From: Candidatus Faecousia intestinigallinarum | GTDB lineage: Bacteria > Bacillota > Clostridia > Oscillospirales > Oscillospiraceae | Assembly: GCA_018715805.1 (NCBI GenBank) | Contig: DVKX01000030.1 | Coordinates: 1 to 64,000 of the forward strand | DNA: 64,000 bases | Direction of reading: 5' to 3' | In this document: positions 16,552 through 23,864 of the stretch, in pieces | Numbering within the stretch: position 1 is the stretch's first letter | Layout: each line of letters starts with the position of its first letter | Notes under the pieces: model-generated | The model's input: only the letters and a program-made list of their open reading frames with translations | Told to the model about the DNA's origin: nothing | Databases searched by the model: none | Position numbers and translations under genes: made by a program

Positions 16552-17289
16552 AATGCATTCTCCTTTGCAAATTCTGATTTTTCAGTTTCTATGTTATATA
16601 GATTTTACTATCATATTGTGATTAATTCAACCTTTCATAAACAGCATAGCCAGCCACCCTCGTCAACGGTCGAGATGAACGGCTTCGCCCGACGCCCGCA
16701 AGTACGTCTGTCCCTGCTTATATGGCAGCCAAGAGAGCGAAAGCAACGAGTGCTTCCGCCCTCGCATAATATGGTTTTCCTTATATCTGCCCGTATCGTT
16801 TTATATCGTCATAGGAAATCTGGGCATCATTTGGGCACCAAAGCAGCAAAAATCAATGTTGTTCTGAGTGCCTTAATCTGCGAAAAGTCAGTATTTGCAA
16901 GGGATTTCACAGTTCCAGAAATTTAGATAGCAAAAATTCAAATACTATTTTTTATCGTATACGGGTGAAATCGTTTTTAAGCCTTTGCATGATATACAAA
17001 AATACCGAAATATGCCCTCCGGCAAGGCTTTTGTGTCCAAAAGTATTTTAATCTTTTAAGGAAATTGCAGCTTACAGTTTTTTCTCGTAACATATCTCCT
17101 GCGTTTCAAAACAGGATTTGACCTTTCCATAAAAATATCCCGTTTTATCAGGGCGCGGTATTAAAATAGCAGCCCGAACGTTTGGTATAACCGCTGCATT
17201 GGCAAAAAAGCAAGTGCTTATGCGCGTTTTGTCCGTTTTATCCATTACATCGCCAAAAAGTATCCTGCTATTTTTTACATTATAACATA
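16552..17289. other. AT-rich segment without a convincing gene, right part of the insertion
   Basis: Contains the second diverged copy of the repeat (ATATCGTCATA at 16803-16813, TTGGGCACCA at 16831-16840, preceded by a near copy TGGGCATCA). A GC-richer island at 16650-16770 holds a short stem (GCGAAAGCA/TGCTTCCGC). A leftward frame at about 17072-17245 (57 codons) has a TATAAT-like box but no ribosome site, so I do not call it. This looks like decayed mobile DNA. Confidence 0.45.
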
Positions 17290-18303
17290 TTACCCTCGGA
17301 TGTGCCACCCCATAGGAATAAAAATCTCGGTATATTTATCCACCGCATAATTATCCGTCATGCCTGCAATGTAGTCGCATACCGTCCGCTCCAGTCCGTC
17401 GAACGTCATCTGGGGCTGAAAAGTTTCCGGCATCGCATCGGGATGATTGTAGTAATGCTCATAAAGCCGCTGGAGCATCTCCTTTGCCTTGCTCTCCTCT
17501 CCTTTGGCCACCGGATTACGGTAGACCCTCTGGAACATGAAGCTGCGCAGATCTCTCAGCGCTTTATCCACCACCGGAGACAATAGAACCGCCCCCGCCT
17601 CCTTGGAAGTAAGGATACAGTCGCACACCAGCGTATTGATTCGATCCCGGTGCACCTGTCCTAAGACATGGGAAATACTCTCCGGGATGTCTTCATCCGT
17701 CAGAATGCCTGCCCGGATGGCGTCGTCTATGTCATGGTTCACATAGGCGATCTGATCGGACTTGCGCACCACCTGCCCTTCCAGGGTTTCCGGGATCTGA
17801 TCGCCGGTATGCCCCAGAATCCCCATGCGCACTTCATAGGTGAGATTCAGTCCCGCGCCGTCGTTTTCCAGCAGATCCACCACCCGCAGACTCTGCTCAT
17901 TATGGCGGAAGGGCTTGCCCAGGCAGTCGGACAGGGCGTCCTCGCCGGCATGTCCAAACGGCGTGTGCCCCAGGTCGTGCCCCATGGCAATGGCCTCTGC
18001 CAGATCCTCATTCAGTCCCAGCGCTCGGGTAATGGTACGGGCGATCCGTGCCACCTCCAGGGTGTGGGTCATGCGGGTGCGGTAATGATCGCCCTCCGGC
18101 CGCAGAAATACCTGGGTCTTGTGCATCAATCGGCGGAAGGATTTGCTATGTACAATGCGATCTGTATCCCGCTGATAGCAGGTACGCACATCCTGCTCCC
18201 GTTCCTCTAAGTACCGGGGTCTGCCCCGGCTCTCATCGGAAAACGCCGCCAGAGGATTCAGATTTCGGTGCTCCTGCCGCTCCAATTCTTCCCGTACTGT
18301 CAT
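17290..18303 (-). CDS. dgt: Deoxyguanosinetriphosphate triphosphohydrolase-like protein (HD domain)
   Basis: 337 residues. It hydrolyses dNTPs to deoxynucleosides and triphosphate. The HD-domain metal ligands are visible in order: H in RMTHTLEVARIA, the HD pair in MGHDLGHTPFGHAGE, and D in YVNHDIDDA. RDTDRIVHSKSFRRLMHKTQVF is the N-terminal family signature. In Clostridia this gene commonly sits directly upstream of dnaG; the AT-rich block at 15.6-17.3 kb interrupts that here. It follows yigZ by 24 bases. Confidence 0.94.
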   Translation of the reverse strand: MTVREELERQEHRNLNPLAAFSDESRGRPRYLEEREQDVRTCYQRDTDRIVHSKSFRRLMHKTQVFLRPEGDHYRTRMTHTLEVARIARTITRALGLNEDLAEAIAMGHDLGHTPFGHAGEDALSDCLGKPFRHNEQSLRVVDLLENDGAGLNLTYEVRMGILGHTGDQIPETLEGQVVRKSDQIAYVNHDIDDAIRAGILTDEDIPESISHVLGQVHRDRINTLVCDCILTSKEAGAVLLSPVVDKALRDLRSFMFQRVYRNPVAKGEESKAKEMLQRLYEHYYNHPDAMPETFQPQMTFDGLERTVCDYIAGMTDNYAVDKYTEIFIPMGWHIRG

Positions 18304-18327
18304 GCGTCATCGCTCCTTTGCAAATGA

Positions 18328-18951
18328 TTACACAGGAAAGGCACGGTATTCCAACCCCGTTTCCATGCCCTCCACCGTTCCGGCGGTGATATCCGCCACT
18401 TTTTTCAGAAACGCCGCAGCCTGCGCTTGTGGCAGCAGGATATCCAAGTCCACCTCCGCGCCGAACTGCGCGTCTCGCAGCACGCCGTCAAACTCCCCGA
18501 TCAGCAGCTTCAGCCGTTCATAATAGGCGTAGGGGCAGGGCACATACAGCGCCGCCCATACCCGTTTTCTGGATTTTCCCGCAGCGTCCACGGCGATCTT
18601 CGCCCCTTTCGCATAAGCGCGGGTCAGACCGCCCACCCCCAGAAGCGTGCCGCCGAAGTACCGGGTCACCACGCAAACCACGTTGTACAGGCCTTCCCGC
18701 TGCAGCACCTGCACCATAGGCATTCCCGCCGTACCGCCCGGCTCTCCGTCATCGGAAAAACGCACCGCCCCATCCCGGATAATATACGCCCAACAATTGT
18801 GGGTAGCGTCATAATGCCGTTTTCGCATAGCGTCAATTTTCTCTTGGGCTTCCGCCTCCGTCTCCACCGGCCAAATCCTGCCAATGAAGCGGGAGCGTTT
18901 TTCCACGAATTCTGCCTCCCCGAAACGGGTGGGAACCAGATATTCCTCCAA
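18328..18951 (-). CDS. yigZ: YigZ/IMPACT family protein
   Basis: About 207 residues with the YigZ layout. An N-terminal IMPACT domain has EKRSRFIGRIWPV, ATHNCWAYI, FSDDGEPGGTAGMPM and VVTRYFGGTLLGVGGLTRAY. A C-terminal domain of unknown function with a ferredoxin-like fold follows. The family is linked to translation control and RNA binding by analogy with eukaryotic IMPACT. I favour a TTG start at 18951: AAGGAG inside the hflX end is 8 bases upstream. A GTG at 18960 overlaps that ribosome site. Confidence 0.88.
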   Translation of the reverse strand: MEEYLVPTRFGEAEFVEKRSRFIGRIWPVETEAEAQEKIDAMRKRHYDATHNCWAYIIRDGAVRFSDDGEPGGTAGMPMVQVLQREGLYNVVCVVTRYFGGTLLGVGGLTRAYAKGAKIAVDAAGKSRKRVWAALYVPCPYAYYERLKLLIGEFDGVLRDAQFGAEVDLDILLPQAQAAAFLKKVADITAGTVEGMETGLEYRAFPV

Positions 18952-18953
18952 TC

Positions 18954-20222
18954 CTACCACTCCTTCGTGATATACAAACGTACTCGGCCATAGAGAATGG
19001 GGTCTACCACGGCTTCCACCTGGATACTGTCCTGCGTGTACTCCACCCCCATCACCTGGGCGCCGTCGTGGAGGGTCTGTACCAGGCCGCCCTGGCTGTA
19101 AGGCAGCTGCAGCAGAATATGATGCCGCCCCTGTCCCACCGCCGTCTCAATTTTTCGCAGCAGCTGCTCCATGCCCAGCCCCAAGGCTGCGGAAATAGCG
19201 ATCTTGTCCTCTCCCATAGGGATATCCTCCGGAGCCGCCAGATCCGCCTTGTTATAGCACTCCACAACAGGCGTGCCCGGCCTTGCCAGCTTGGCGATGA
19301 GCCGCTCCACCACCGCCATATGCTCCGCCCGATTGGGATCAGAGGCATCAATGACATGAAGCAGCACATCGGCATACTCCAGTTCCTCCAGCGTTGCCCG
19401 AAAGGCGTCCACCAGGTGGTGGGGCAGCTTGGCGATAAAACCCACCGTGTCCGAAAGAATGACCTCCAGATTGTCCGATACCCGCAGCTGCCGGGAGGTG
19501 GTATCCAGCGTGTCAAAGAGACGATTATTGGCGGGGATGCCCGCGCCGGTGAGCCGGTTCAGCAGCGTGGATTTTCCTGCGTTAGTATAGCCCACCAGAG
19601 CCACCACCGGCACAGCGTTCTTCTGCCGCCGCTGCCGCTGCACGCCCCGCACCTGCCGCACCTGTTCCAGCTCCCCCTGCAAGCGGGTAATGCGCTCCCG
19701 GATATGCCGCCGGTCGGATTCCAGCTTGGTTTCACCGGGGCCTCGCGTACCGATGCCGCCGCCCTGACGGCTGAGACTCTTGCCCATGCCGGAGAGCCGA
19801 GGCAGCAAATACTGATACTGCGCCAGTTCTACCTGCAGCCGCCCTTCCTTGGTCTTGGCGCGCTGGGCAAAAATATCCAATATCAGCGCGCTCCTGTCCA
19901 GTACCGGCACGCCGATGATCTCCTCCAGCGCCCGGATATTCCCGGGGGACAGTTCGTTGTCAAAAATCACCATGGTGGACTGGGTAACCTCCACCAGCAT
20001 CCGCACCTCCTGAGCCTTTCCCTCGCCGATAAAGCTGTGGGAATCCGGGGTGTGACGGTTTTGCAGGATTTTCCCGGTGCAGAAGCCCCCCGCTGTCTCC
20101 AGCAGGGCTTCCAGCTCCTCCAGAGTATCCTCCGTAGCGGTCTGCGCCTGGGTAAAGCAATCTGCGTTCAGCCCCACCAGCACCGCCCGCTCCTGTATGG
20201 TTTTTTCAAAGTTTCCTTCCAT
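18954..20222 (-). CDS. hflX: GTPase HflX
   Basis: 422 residues. This ribosome-associated GTPase splits or rescues 70S ribosomes under stress. The N-terminal HflX domain includes the glycine-rich GIGTRGPGETKLESDRR linker. The G domain shows G1 GYTNAGKST, G3 DTVGF and G4 NKAD. The C-terminal domain ends ILYGRVRLYITKEW. The ATG at 20222 is preceded by AGGAGGTAC; a frame 8 codons longer lacks a good start. It lies downstream of a GNAT gene and upstream of yigZ and dgt. Confidence 0.94.
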   Translation of the reverse strand: MEGNFEKTIQERAVLVGLNADCFTQAQTATEDTLEELEALLETAGGFCTGKILQNRHTPDSHSFIGEGKAQEVRMLVEVTQSTMVIFDNELSPGNIRALEEIIGVPVLDRSALILDIFAQRAKTKEGRLQVELAQYQYLLPRLSGMGKSLSRQGGGIGTRGPGETKLESDRRHIRERITRLQGELEQVRQVRGVQRQRRQKNAVPVVALVGYTNAGKSTLLNRLTGAGIPANNRLFDTLDTTSRQLRVSDNLEVILSDTVGFIAKLPHHLVDAFRATLEELEYADVLLHVIDASDPNRAEHMAVVERLIAKLARPGTPVVECYNKADLAAPEDIPMGEDKIAISAALGLGMEQLLRKIETAVGQGRHHILLQLPYSQGGLVQTLHDGAQVMGVEYTQDSIQVEAVVDPILYGRVRLYITKEW

Positions 20223-20249
20223 TGTACCTCCTGCCCCAGGGGGCAATCC

Positions 20250-20660
20250 TCAGTTCTGTTTCGTAAAGGCCATGCATCCGGCATCCTCCGCCGGGACAAA
20301 ACCCAATTTTCGATAAAATGCCGCTGTTTCCGGCGTGCGATCCGTCAGCAGCACCTTCTGCCGTACCTGCGGATACCGAGAGAGCAGTTCGTTCAGCAAT
20401 GCGCCGCCCACGCCCCGGCGCTGGTATTCCGGCCGCACCAGGACATCCTGTATATAAAGGATTGTCGTTTCATCCCCCACAGCCCGGGCAAGTCCGATCA
20501 ATTCCCCATCCCGCCGGGCAGTCACCACAGCCAAAGAACGTGCCAACCCAGCTTTCAGTGCCTCCGGCCGATGGGTGTAGGCCGTCCAGCCCACGCTTTT
20601 ATACAGCGTCAGCACCTGATCAACGTCCAGTTCCCAGCCATTTTCCCAAGAGATCTCCAT
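20250..20660 (-). CDS. GNAT family N-acetyltransferase
   Basis: 136 residues. The GNAT acetyl-CoA site is seen as IQDVLVRPEYQRRGVGGALL (Q/RxxGxG/A motif), followed by the closing AAFYRKLGFVPAEDAGCMAF. The LTLYKSVGWTAYTHRPEAL region gives substrate specificity and is typical of a common small GNAT subgroup. The acceptor is unknown. GGAGGTTGCAGT precedes the ATG at 20660. The rpmE terminator lies just upstream, so it may begin the GNAT-hflX-yigZ-dgt transcript. Confidence 0.9.
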   Translation of the reverse strand: MEISWENGWELDVDQVLTLYKSVGWTAYTHRPEALKAGLARSLAVVTARRDGELIGLARAVGDETTILYIQDVLVRPEYQRRGVGGALLNELLSRYPQVRQKVLLTDRTPETAAFYRKLGFVPAEDAGCMAFTKQN

Positions 20661-20682
20661 ACTGCAACCTCCAAGAATATAC

Positions 20683-20717
20683 AAAAAGTCCGCACCACGC
20701 TTACGCGGTGCGGACTT
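20683..20717 (-). terminator. Intrinsic terminator of rpmE
   Basis: The 11-bp stem AAGTCCGCACC/GGTGCGGACTT is followed by TTTTTG in the minus direction, a few bases after the rpmE stop. Confidence 0.88.
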
Positions 20718-20722
20718 CGCTC

Positions 20723-20923
20723 TTACTTCAGGCCAAAGCGCTTATTAAACCGGTCAACGCGTCCACCGGTATCAACCAGCTTCTGCTTGCCGGTATAGAA
20801 AGGGTGGCACTTGGAGCAGATTTCAACGCGGATGTCCTTCTTGGTGGAGCCAGTCGTAAAGACATTGCCACAGGCACAGCGAATGGTGGTCTGTTCGTAC
20901 TTGGGATGGATACCTTCTCTCAT
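20723..20923 (-). CDS. rpmE: 50S ribosomal protein L31
   Basis: 66 residues, the normal size. It begins [20 protein letters not shown] and contains [24 protein letters not shown]. The cysteines in CACGN and CSKC make this the zinc-binding (C+) form. The start is the ATG at 20923 with AAAGAGGT seven bases upstream. It is monocistronic, between its own promoter and a strong terminator. Confidence 0.96.
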   Translation of the reverse strand: MREGIHPKYEQTTIRCACGNVFTTGSTKKDIRVEICSKCHPFYTGKQKLVDTGGRVDRFNKRFGLK

Positions 20924-20989
20924 GATGTTCACCTCTTTCTAGTCTGCTTAAAAGGGCGCAAAACCCCAGCAATTCTCAATCGCCCACAC

Positions 20990-21018
20990 ATCATACCACA
21001 TTCGTTTTCAGAATGCAA
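20990..21018 (-). promoter_or_regulatory. rpmE promoter
   Basis: Minus strand TTGCAT (21018-21013), 17-bp spacer, TATGAT (20995-20990), about 65 bases before the rpmE ATG. Confidence 0.7.
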
Positions 21019-21046
21019 GTCTTTTTTTCGGATTTTCGCGGATTTC

Positions 21047-22270
21047 TTAAAACGCCCAGTTGCCGTTCCGGAAAACCGGTACGATGCGCCCATCCCAGGT
21101 GGTAGCGTCGATGTTCATGGAGTCGCAGCCGATCATAAAGTCCTCGTGGATCATGGAATCATTCACACCCAGCGCGCGGCACTCCTCCAGCGTCTTGCTC
21201 TGGAAATCCCGGATGGTATCCGCAAAGCCGGCGCCCAGCGCCAGGTGGCAGGCGGCGTTCTCATCGAAAAGGGTATTGTAGAACAGCAGCCCGCTCTGGG
21301 CGATGGGGCTGGCCTGCGGCACCAGAGCACATTCCCCAAGATAGGCTGCGCCTTCGTCCATGGCGATCATCTGCTTCAGAAGTTCCTCCCCCTTCTCCGC
21401 GTGCACCTCCACTGCTTTGCCGCCCGCAAAGCGGATGGAGAAGCCCTCAATCAGCTGACCATTATAGGATAGGGGCTTGGTGGCATACACAATGCCCTCC
21501 GCCTGGCCGCGCATAGGGGTAATAAAACATTCCTCCGTAGGGATATTGGGATTAAAGAACGTCCCTTGCCGGATGGTTTCCCCGCCGCCGCAGAACTGCC
21601 CCTCGGGGATCATGCCCACCGTCAGATCAGTACCGTTATCCGCAGTATAGTGCAGCTTGGCGATGCCAAGGTCGTTGAGATACCGGCACCGCGCCATTAG
21701 GTCTGCGTCGTGTGCCTGCCAGGCCGCCACGGCGTCTCCTTCCACCCGGGAGGCAGCGAGAATGGCTTCCCACAATTTCTCCACTGCCTGACTGCCCCGC
21801 AGACCGGGGAACACCTTCTTCGCCCAGGCGACGCCGGGAACGGCGGCAATGCACCACTGCTGCCGGTTGTGCATCTGGTCGGCATAGGGCTTGAGAACAG
21901 GGTAGCGCATCTGCATGGCCTTCCCCTGCTTCTCCGTATCCACGCCTTTCTGGCTATCCGGGTCCTCAGATACCAGATGGATACGGCAGGGCAGCGTCTC
22001 TACCTGGCGCTTGCGCTTTTCGATCTGCCACTGCTCTACTGTGCCCAGAGTCTTCAGGCTCTGGTAGCGGATATGCAGCTTCTCCAGCGCCGGATAGTTC
22101 CATTCCACCGTTACTTTCTTTGCCTTGGCCTTATAGGCCTCCTCCACTACCATCTGCACAAATTCCGGCTGATCCAGGTCGGCGTGGATGATAACCTCCT
22201 GCCCTTTCTGCACATTCCCGCCCATACGGACGATCAGGCGGGCGTATTCCCGCAAAACAGTCTTTTTCAT
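21047..22270 (-). CDS. Aminopeptidase, M29 family
   Basis: 407 residues, matching thermophilic M29 aminopeptidases (AmpS/AmpT type). They are dinuclear-metal enzymes that release N-terminal residues from peptides. The C-terminal metal site region includes EGFSIRFAGGKAVEV, AYLGECALVPQASPIAQSG, NTLFDENAACHLALG and the closing HEDFMIGCDSMNIDA. The N-terminal domain has NVQKGQEVIIHAD. The ATG at 22270 is preceded by AAAGGAG 11 bases upstream. It is apparently monocistronic. Confidence 0.92.
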   Translation of the reverse strand: MKKTVLREYARLIVRMGGNVQKGQEVIIHADLDQPEFVQMVVEEAYKAKAKKVTVEWNYPALEKLHIRYQSLKTLGTVEQWQIEKRKRQVETLPCRIHLVSEDPDSQKGVDTEKQGKAMQMRYPVLKPYADQMHNRQQWCIAAVPGVAWAKKVFPGLRGSQAVEKLWEAILAASRVEGDAVAAWQAHDADLMARCRYLNDLGIAKLHYTADNGTDLTVGMIPEGQFCGGGETIRQGTFFNPNIPTEECFITPMRGQAEGIVYATKPLSYNGQLIEGFSIRFAGGKAVEVHAEKGEELLKQMIAMDEGAAYLGECALVPQASPIAQSGLLFYNTLFDENAACHLALGAGFADTIRDFQSKTLEECRALGVNDSMIHEDFMIGCDSMNIDATTWDGRIVPVFRNGNWAF

Positions 22271-22349
22271 CGCTGGTTTTGCTCCTTTCAAAATCTTTCG
22301 CTATTCTATCAGATTTCCCTCCGTTCGTCAATCCTTTGCCAGGCGCGCC

Positions 22350-22378
22350 TTGACTGGATTTGCGCCCCATGGTATAAT
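22350..22378 (+). promoter_or_regulatory. Promoter of the lipoprotein and homocysteine methyltransferase genes
   Basis: TTGACT (22350-22355), 17-bp spacer, TATAAT (22373-22378). A GGAGGAGA block lies in the leader at about 22394, some 35 bases before the lipoprotein ATG. Confidence 0.8.
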
Positions 22379-22435
22379 CAAGCGGAATATTGGGAGGAGA
22401 ACTCAGAATTATTTTGTGAAAGGTCGCTGTGAATT

Positions 22436-22900
22436 ATGAACAAAAAACTGCTGCTTTTGCTGCCTGCCCTGCTGCTGACTCTGTCAGCCTGCGGCGAGGA
22501 CACCGAAACTGTACCCACCACCACCGCTCCCCTGCCCACCCTCCAGCAGACCGCCACCGTGGCCGGGCTGGAAATCACCAGCGTGCCCACGGAGCCGCCC
22601 ACGGAAGCCCCCGCTACCGAAGCGCCCACGGAAGCCGTCACCGCCTATGGAGAGGGCACCTACTATCTCACCGCCGTGCTGAATTCCGGCGCGGATGGAG
22701 AATTTATCTATGACGAACTCACCTTTGTAGACGGGAAACTGACGATACACTTCTTTTCCTCCAGCCAGCTTGGCAAGGGCGGCTACGGCCCCAATTGCTC
22801 CGACGAGCTGCAGTTCTCTCCCTGCTTTACCATGACCGTGGAGGAAGCCATCGCCTACTATGAAGCGCAGGGCTGCACCGTAACTGTTCAGGAGGCATAA
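22436..22900 (+). CDS. Lipoprotein with threonine/proline-rich linker
   Basis: 154 residues. A lipoprotein signal peptide (MNKK, then leucines and the lipobox LSAC) would be cleaved before Cys19. Residues 20-70 are a Thr/Pro/Ala/Glu-rich spacer with repeats such as TEPPTEAPATEAPTEA, typical of a stalk crossing the cell wall. A compact C-terminal domain (GEGTYYLTAVL to the end) contains two Cys that may form a disulfide. The domain family is unknown. The ribosome site is weak (GAAAGG). It is probably co-transcribed with the next gene, 9 bases downstream. Confidence 0.82.
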   Translation: MNKKLLLLLPALLLTLSACGEDTETVPTTTAPLPTLQQTATVAGLEITSVPTEPPTEAPATEAPTEAVTAYGEGTYYLTAVLNSGADGEFIYDELTFVDGKLTIHFFSSSQLGKGGYGPNCSDELQFSPCFTMTVEEAIAYYEAQGCTVTVQEA

Positions 22901-22909
22901 GAGATCCGT

Positions 22910-23785
22910 ATGCTGAGCAAGCAAGAATTTCAAAATCTGGCTGCCCGCCGCCTGTTGATCCTGGACGGCGCCACCGGTTCCAATCTGATGAAAGCCGGGA
23001 TGCCCCGAGGCTGCTGCACCGAGCAATGGGTTCTGGAGCATCCGCAGGCGCTTCTGGATTTGCAGCGCGCTTATGTCCAGGCCGGAAGCGACATCCTGTA
23101 CGCGCCTACGTTTCAGGCGCAGCCCATTGCCCTGGAAAAAGTAGGATTGGGGGAAAAGACTGAGCAGGTAAACGCCCAGCTGGTATCCCTCACCCGATCT
23201 GTGGCAGGAAATTGTTTCGTCGCAGGAAATTTGACTACCCTGGCAGCCTTCTGCGACAGCTATGATGAAGCCAACTTTGATGTATTGGTGGAGAATTACC
23301 GCCGCCAGATCCGCGGCCTGTTGGACGGCGGCGCGGATCTGCTGGCTGCGGAAACGTTGATGTACCCCATGGAATCGGAAGCCATCCTCACCGCCGCCGA
23401 ACTGGAAGGCGCCGGAGCCGTTCTCTATACCTTTACCATGCAGCCGGACGGTACGCTGTTTTCTGGTCGGGACGTTGGGCCTATTCTGCAGGAATTGGCG
23501 CGGGCGGGAGCCGCCGCCGTGGGCTTCAACTGCGTTGCCGCCGATGCTCAGCTCCCCGGCTTGGTAAGCAAATTAAAGCGTTATGTAAACTTTCCGCTGG
23601 TGTGCAAGCCCAATGCCGGTATGCCCGTCATCACTGCGCAAGGGGCGGAGTACCCTATGGGCGCAGTGGAATTTGCCAACATTCTGCAAGACTGCCGGCA
23701 AATGGGCGCCACCATTCTGGGCGGCTGCTGCGGAACTGCCCCGGAGCACATCGCCGCCCTCCGCCATATTGTTTCCAGCCAGTAG
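22910..23785 (+). CDS. Homocysteine S-methyltransferase family protein
   Basis: 291 residues corresponding to the homocysteine-binding barrel, like the N-terminal domain of cobalamin-dependent methionine synthase or YbgG/MmuM. LILDGATGSNLMKAGM starts the barrel. The zinc-binding cysteines are in GFNCV and the terminal GGCCGT. No folate or cobalamin domain is attached, so it either uses a small methyl donor such as S-methylmethionine or works with separate methionine synthase modules. AGGAGG overlaps the preceding stop. It ends before a strong terminator. Confidence 0.88.
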   Translation: MLSKQEFQNLAARRLLILDGATGSNLMKAGMPRGCCTEQWVLEHPQALLDLQRAYVQAGSDILYAPTFQAQPIALEKVGLGEKTEQVNAQLVSLTRSVAGNCFVAGNLTTLAAFCDSYDEANFDVLVENYRRQIRGLLDGGADLLAAETLMYPMESEAILTAAELEGAGAVLYTFTMQPDGTLFSGRDVGPILQELARAGAAAVGFNCVAADAQLPGLVSKLKRYVNFPLVCKPNAGMPVITAQGAEYPMGAVEFANILQDCRQMGATILGGCCGTAPEHIAALRHIVSSQ

Positions 23786-23792
23786 TTCTCCC

Positions 23793-23825
23793 AAAATTAC
23801 GCCCGGCAGCGGGCGTAATTTTTTT
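23793..23825 (+). terminator. Intrinsic terminator after the homocysteine methyltransferase gene
   Basis: Stem AAAATTACGCCCG/CGGGCGTAATTTT, 4-base loop, continuing in a T-run. Confidence 0.9.
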
Positions 23826-23826
23826 G

Positions 23827-23855
23827 TTGCCAACAACGTCGACATTTGCTATAAT
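23827..23855 (+). promoter_or_regulatory. Promoter placed 9 bases before the next start codon
   Basis: TTGCCA (23827-23832), 17-bp spacer, perfect TATAAT (23850-23855). Transcription would start about 23861-23863, next to the ATG at 23865, predicting a leaderless or near-leaderless mRNA. Confidence 0.7.
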
Positions 23856-23864
23856 GACGCTGTT

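Noticed and set aside
17072-17308. 78-codon leftward frame overlapping the end of dgt
   Set aside because: The upstream part lies inside dgt, and the inner ATG at about 17245 has no ribosome site. It is left as non-coding until homologues are shown.
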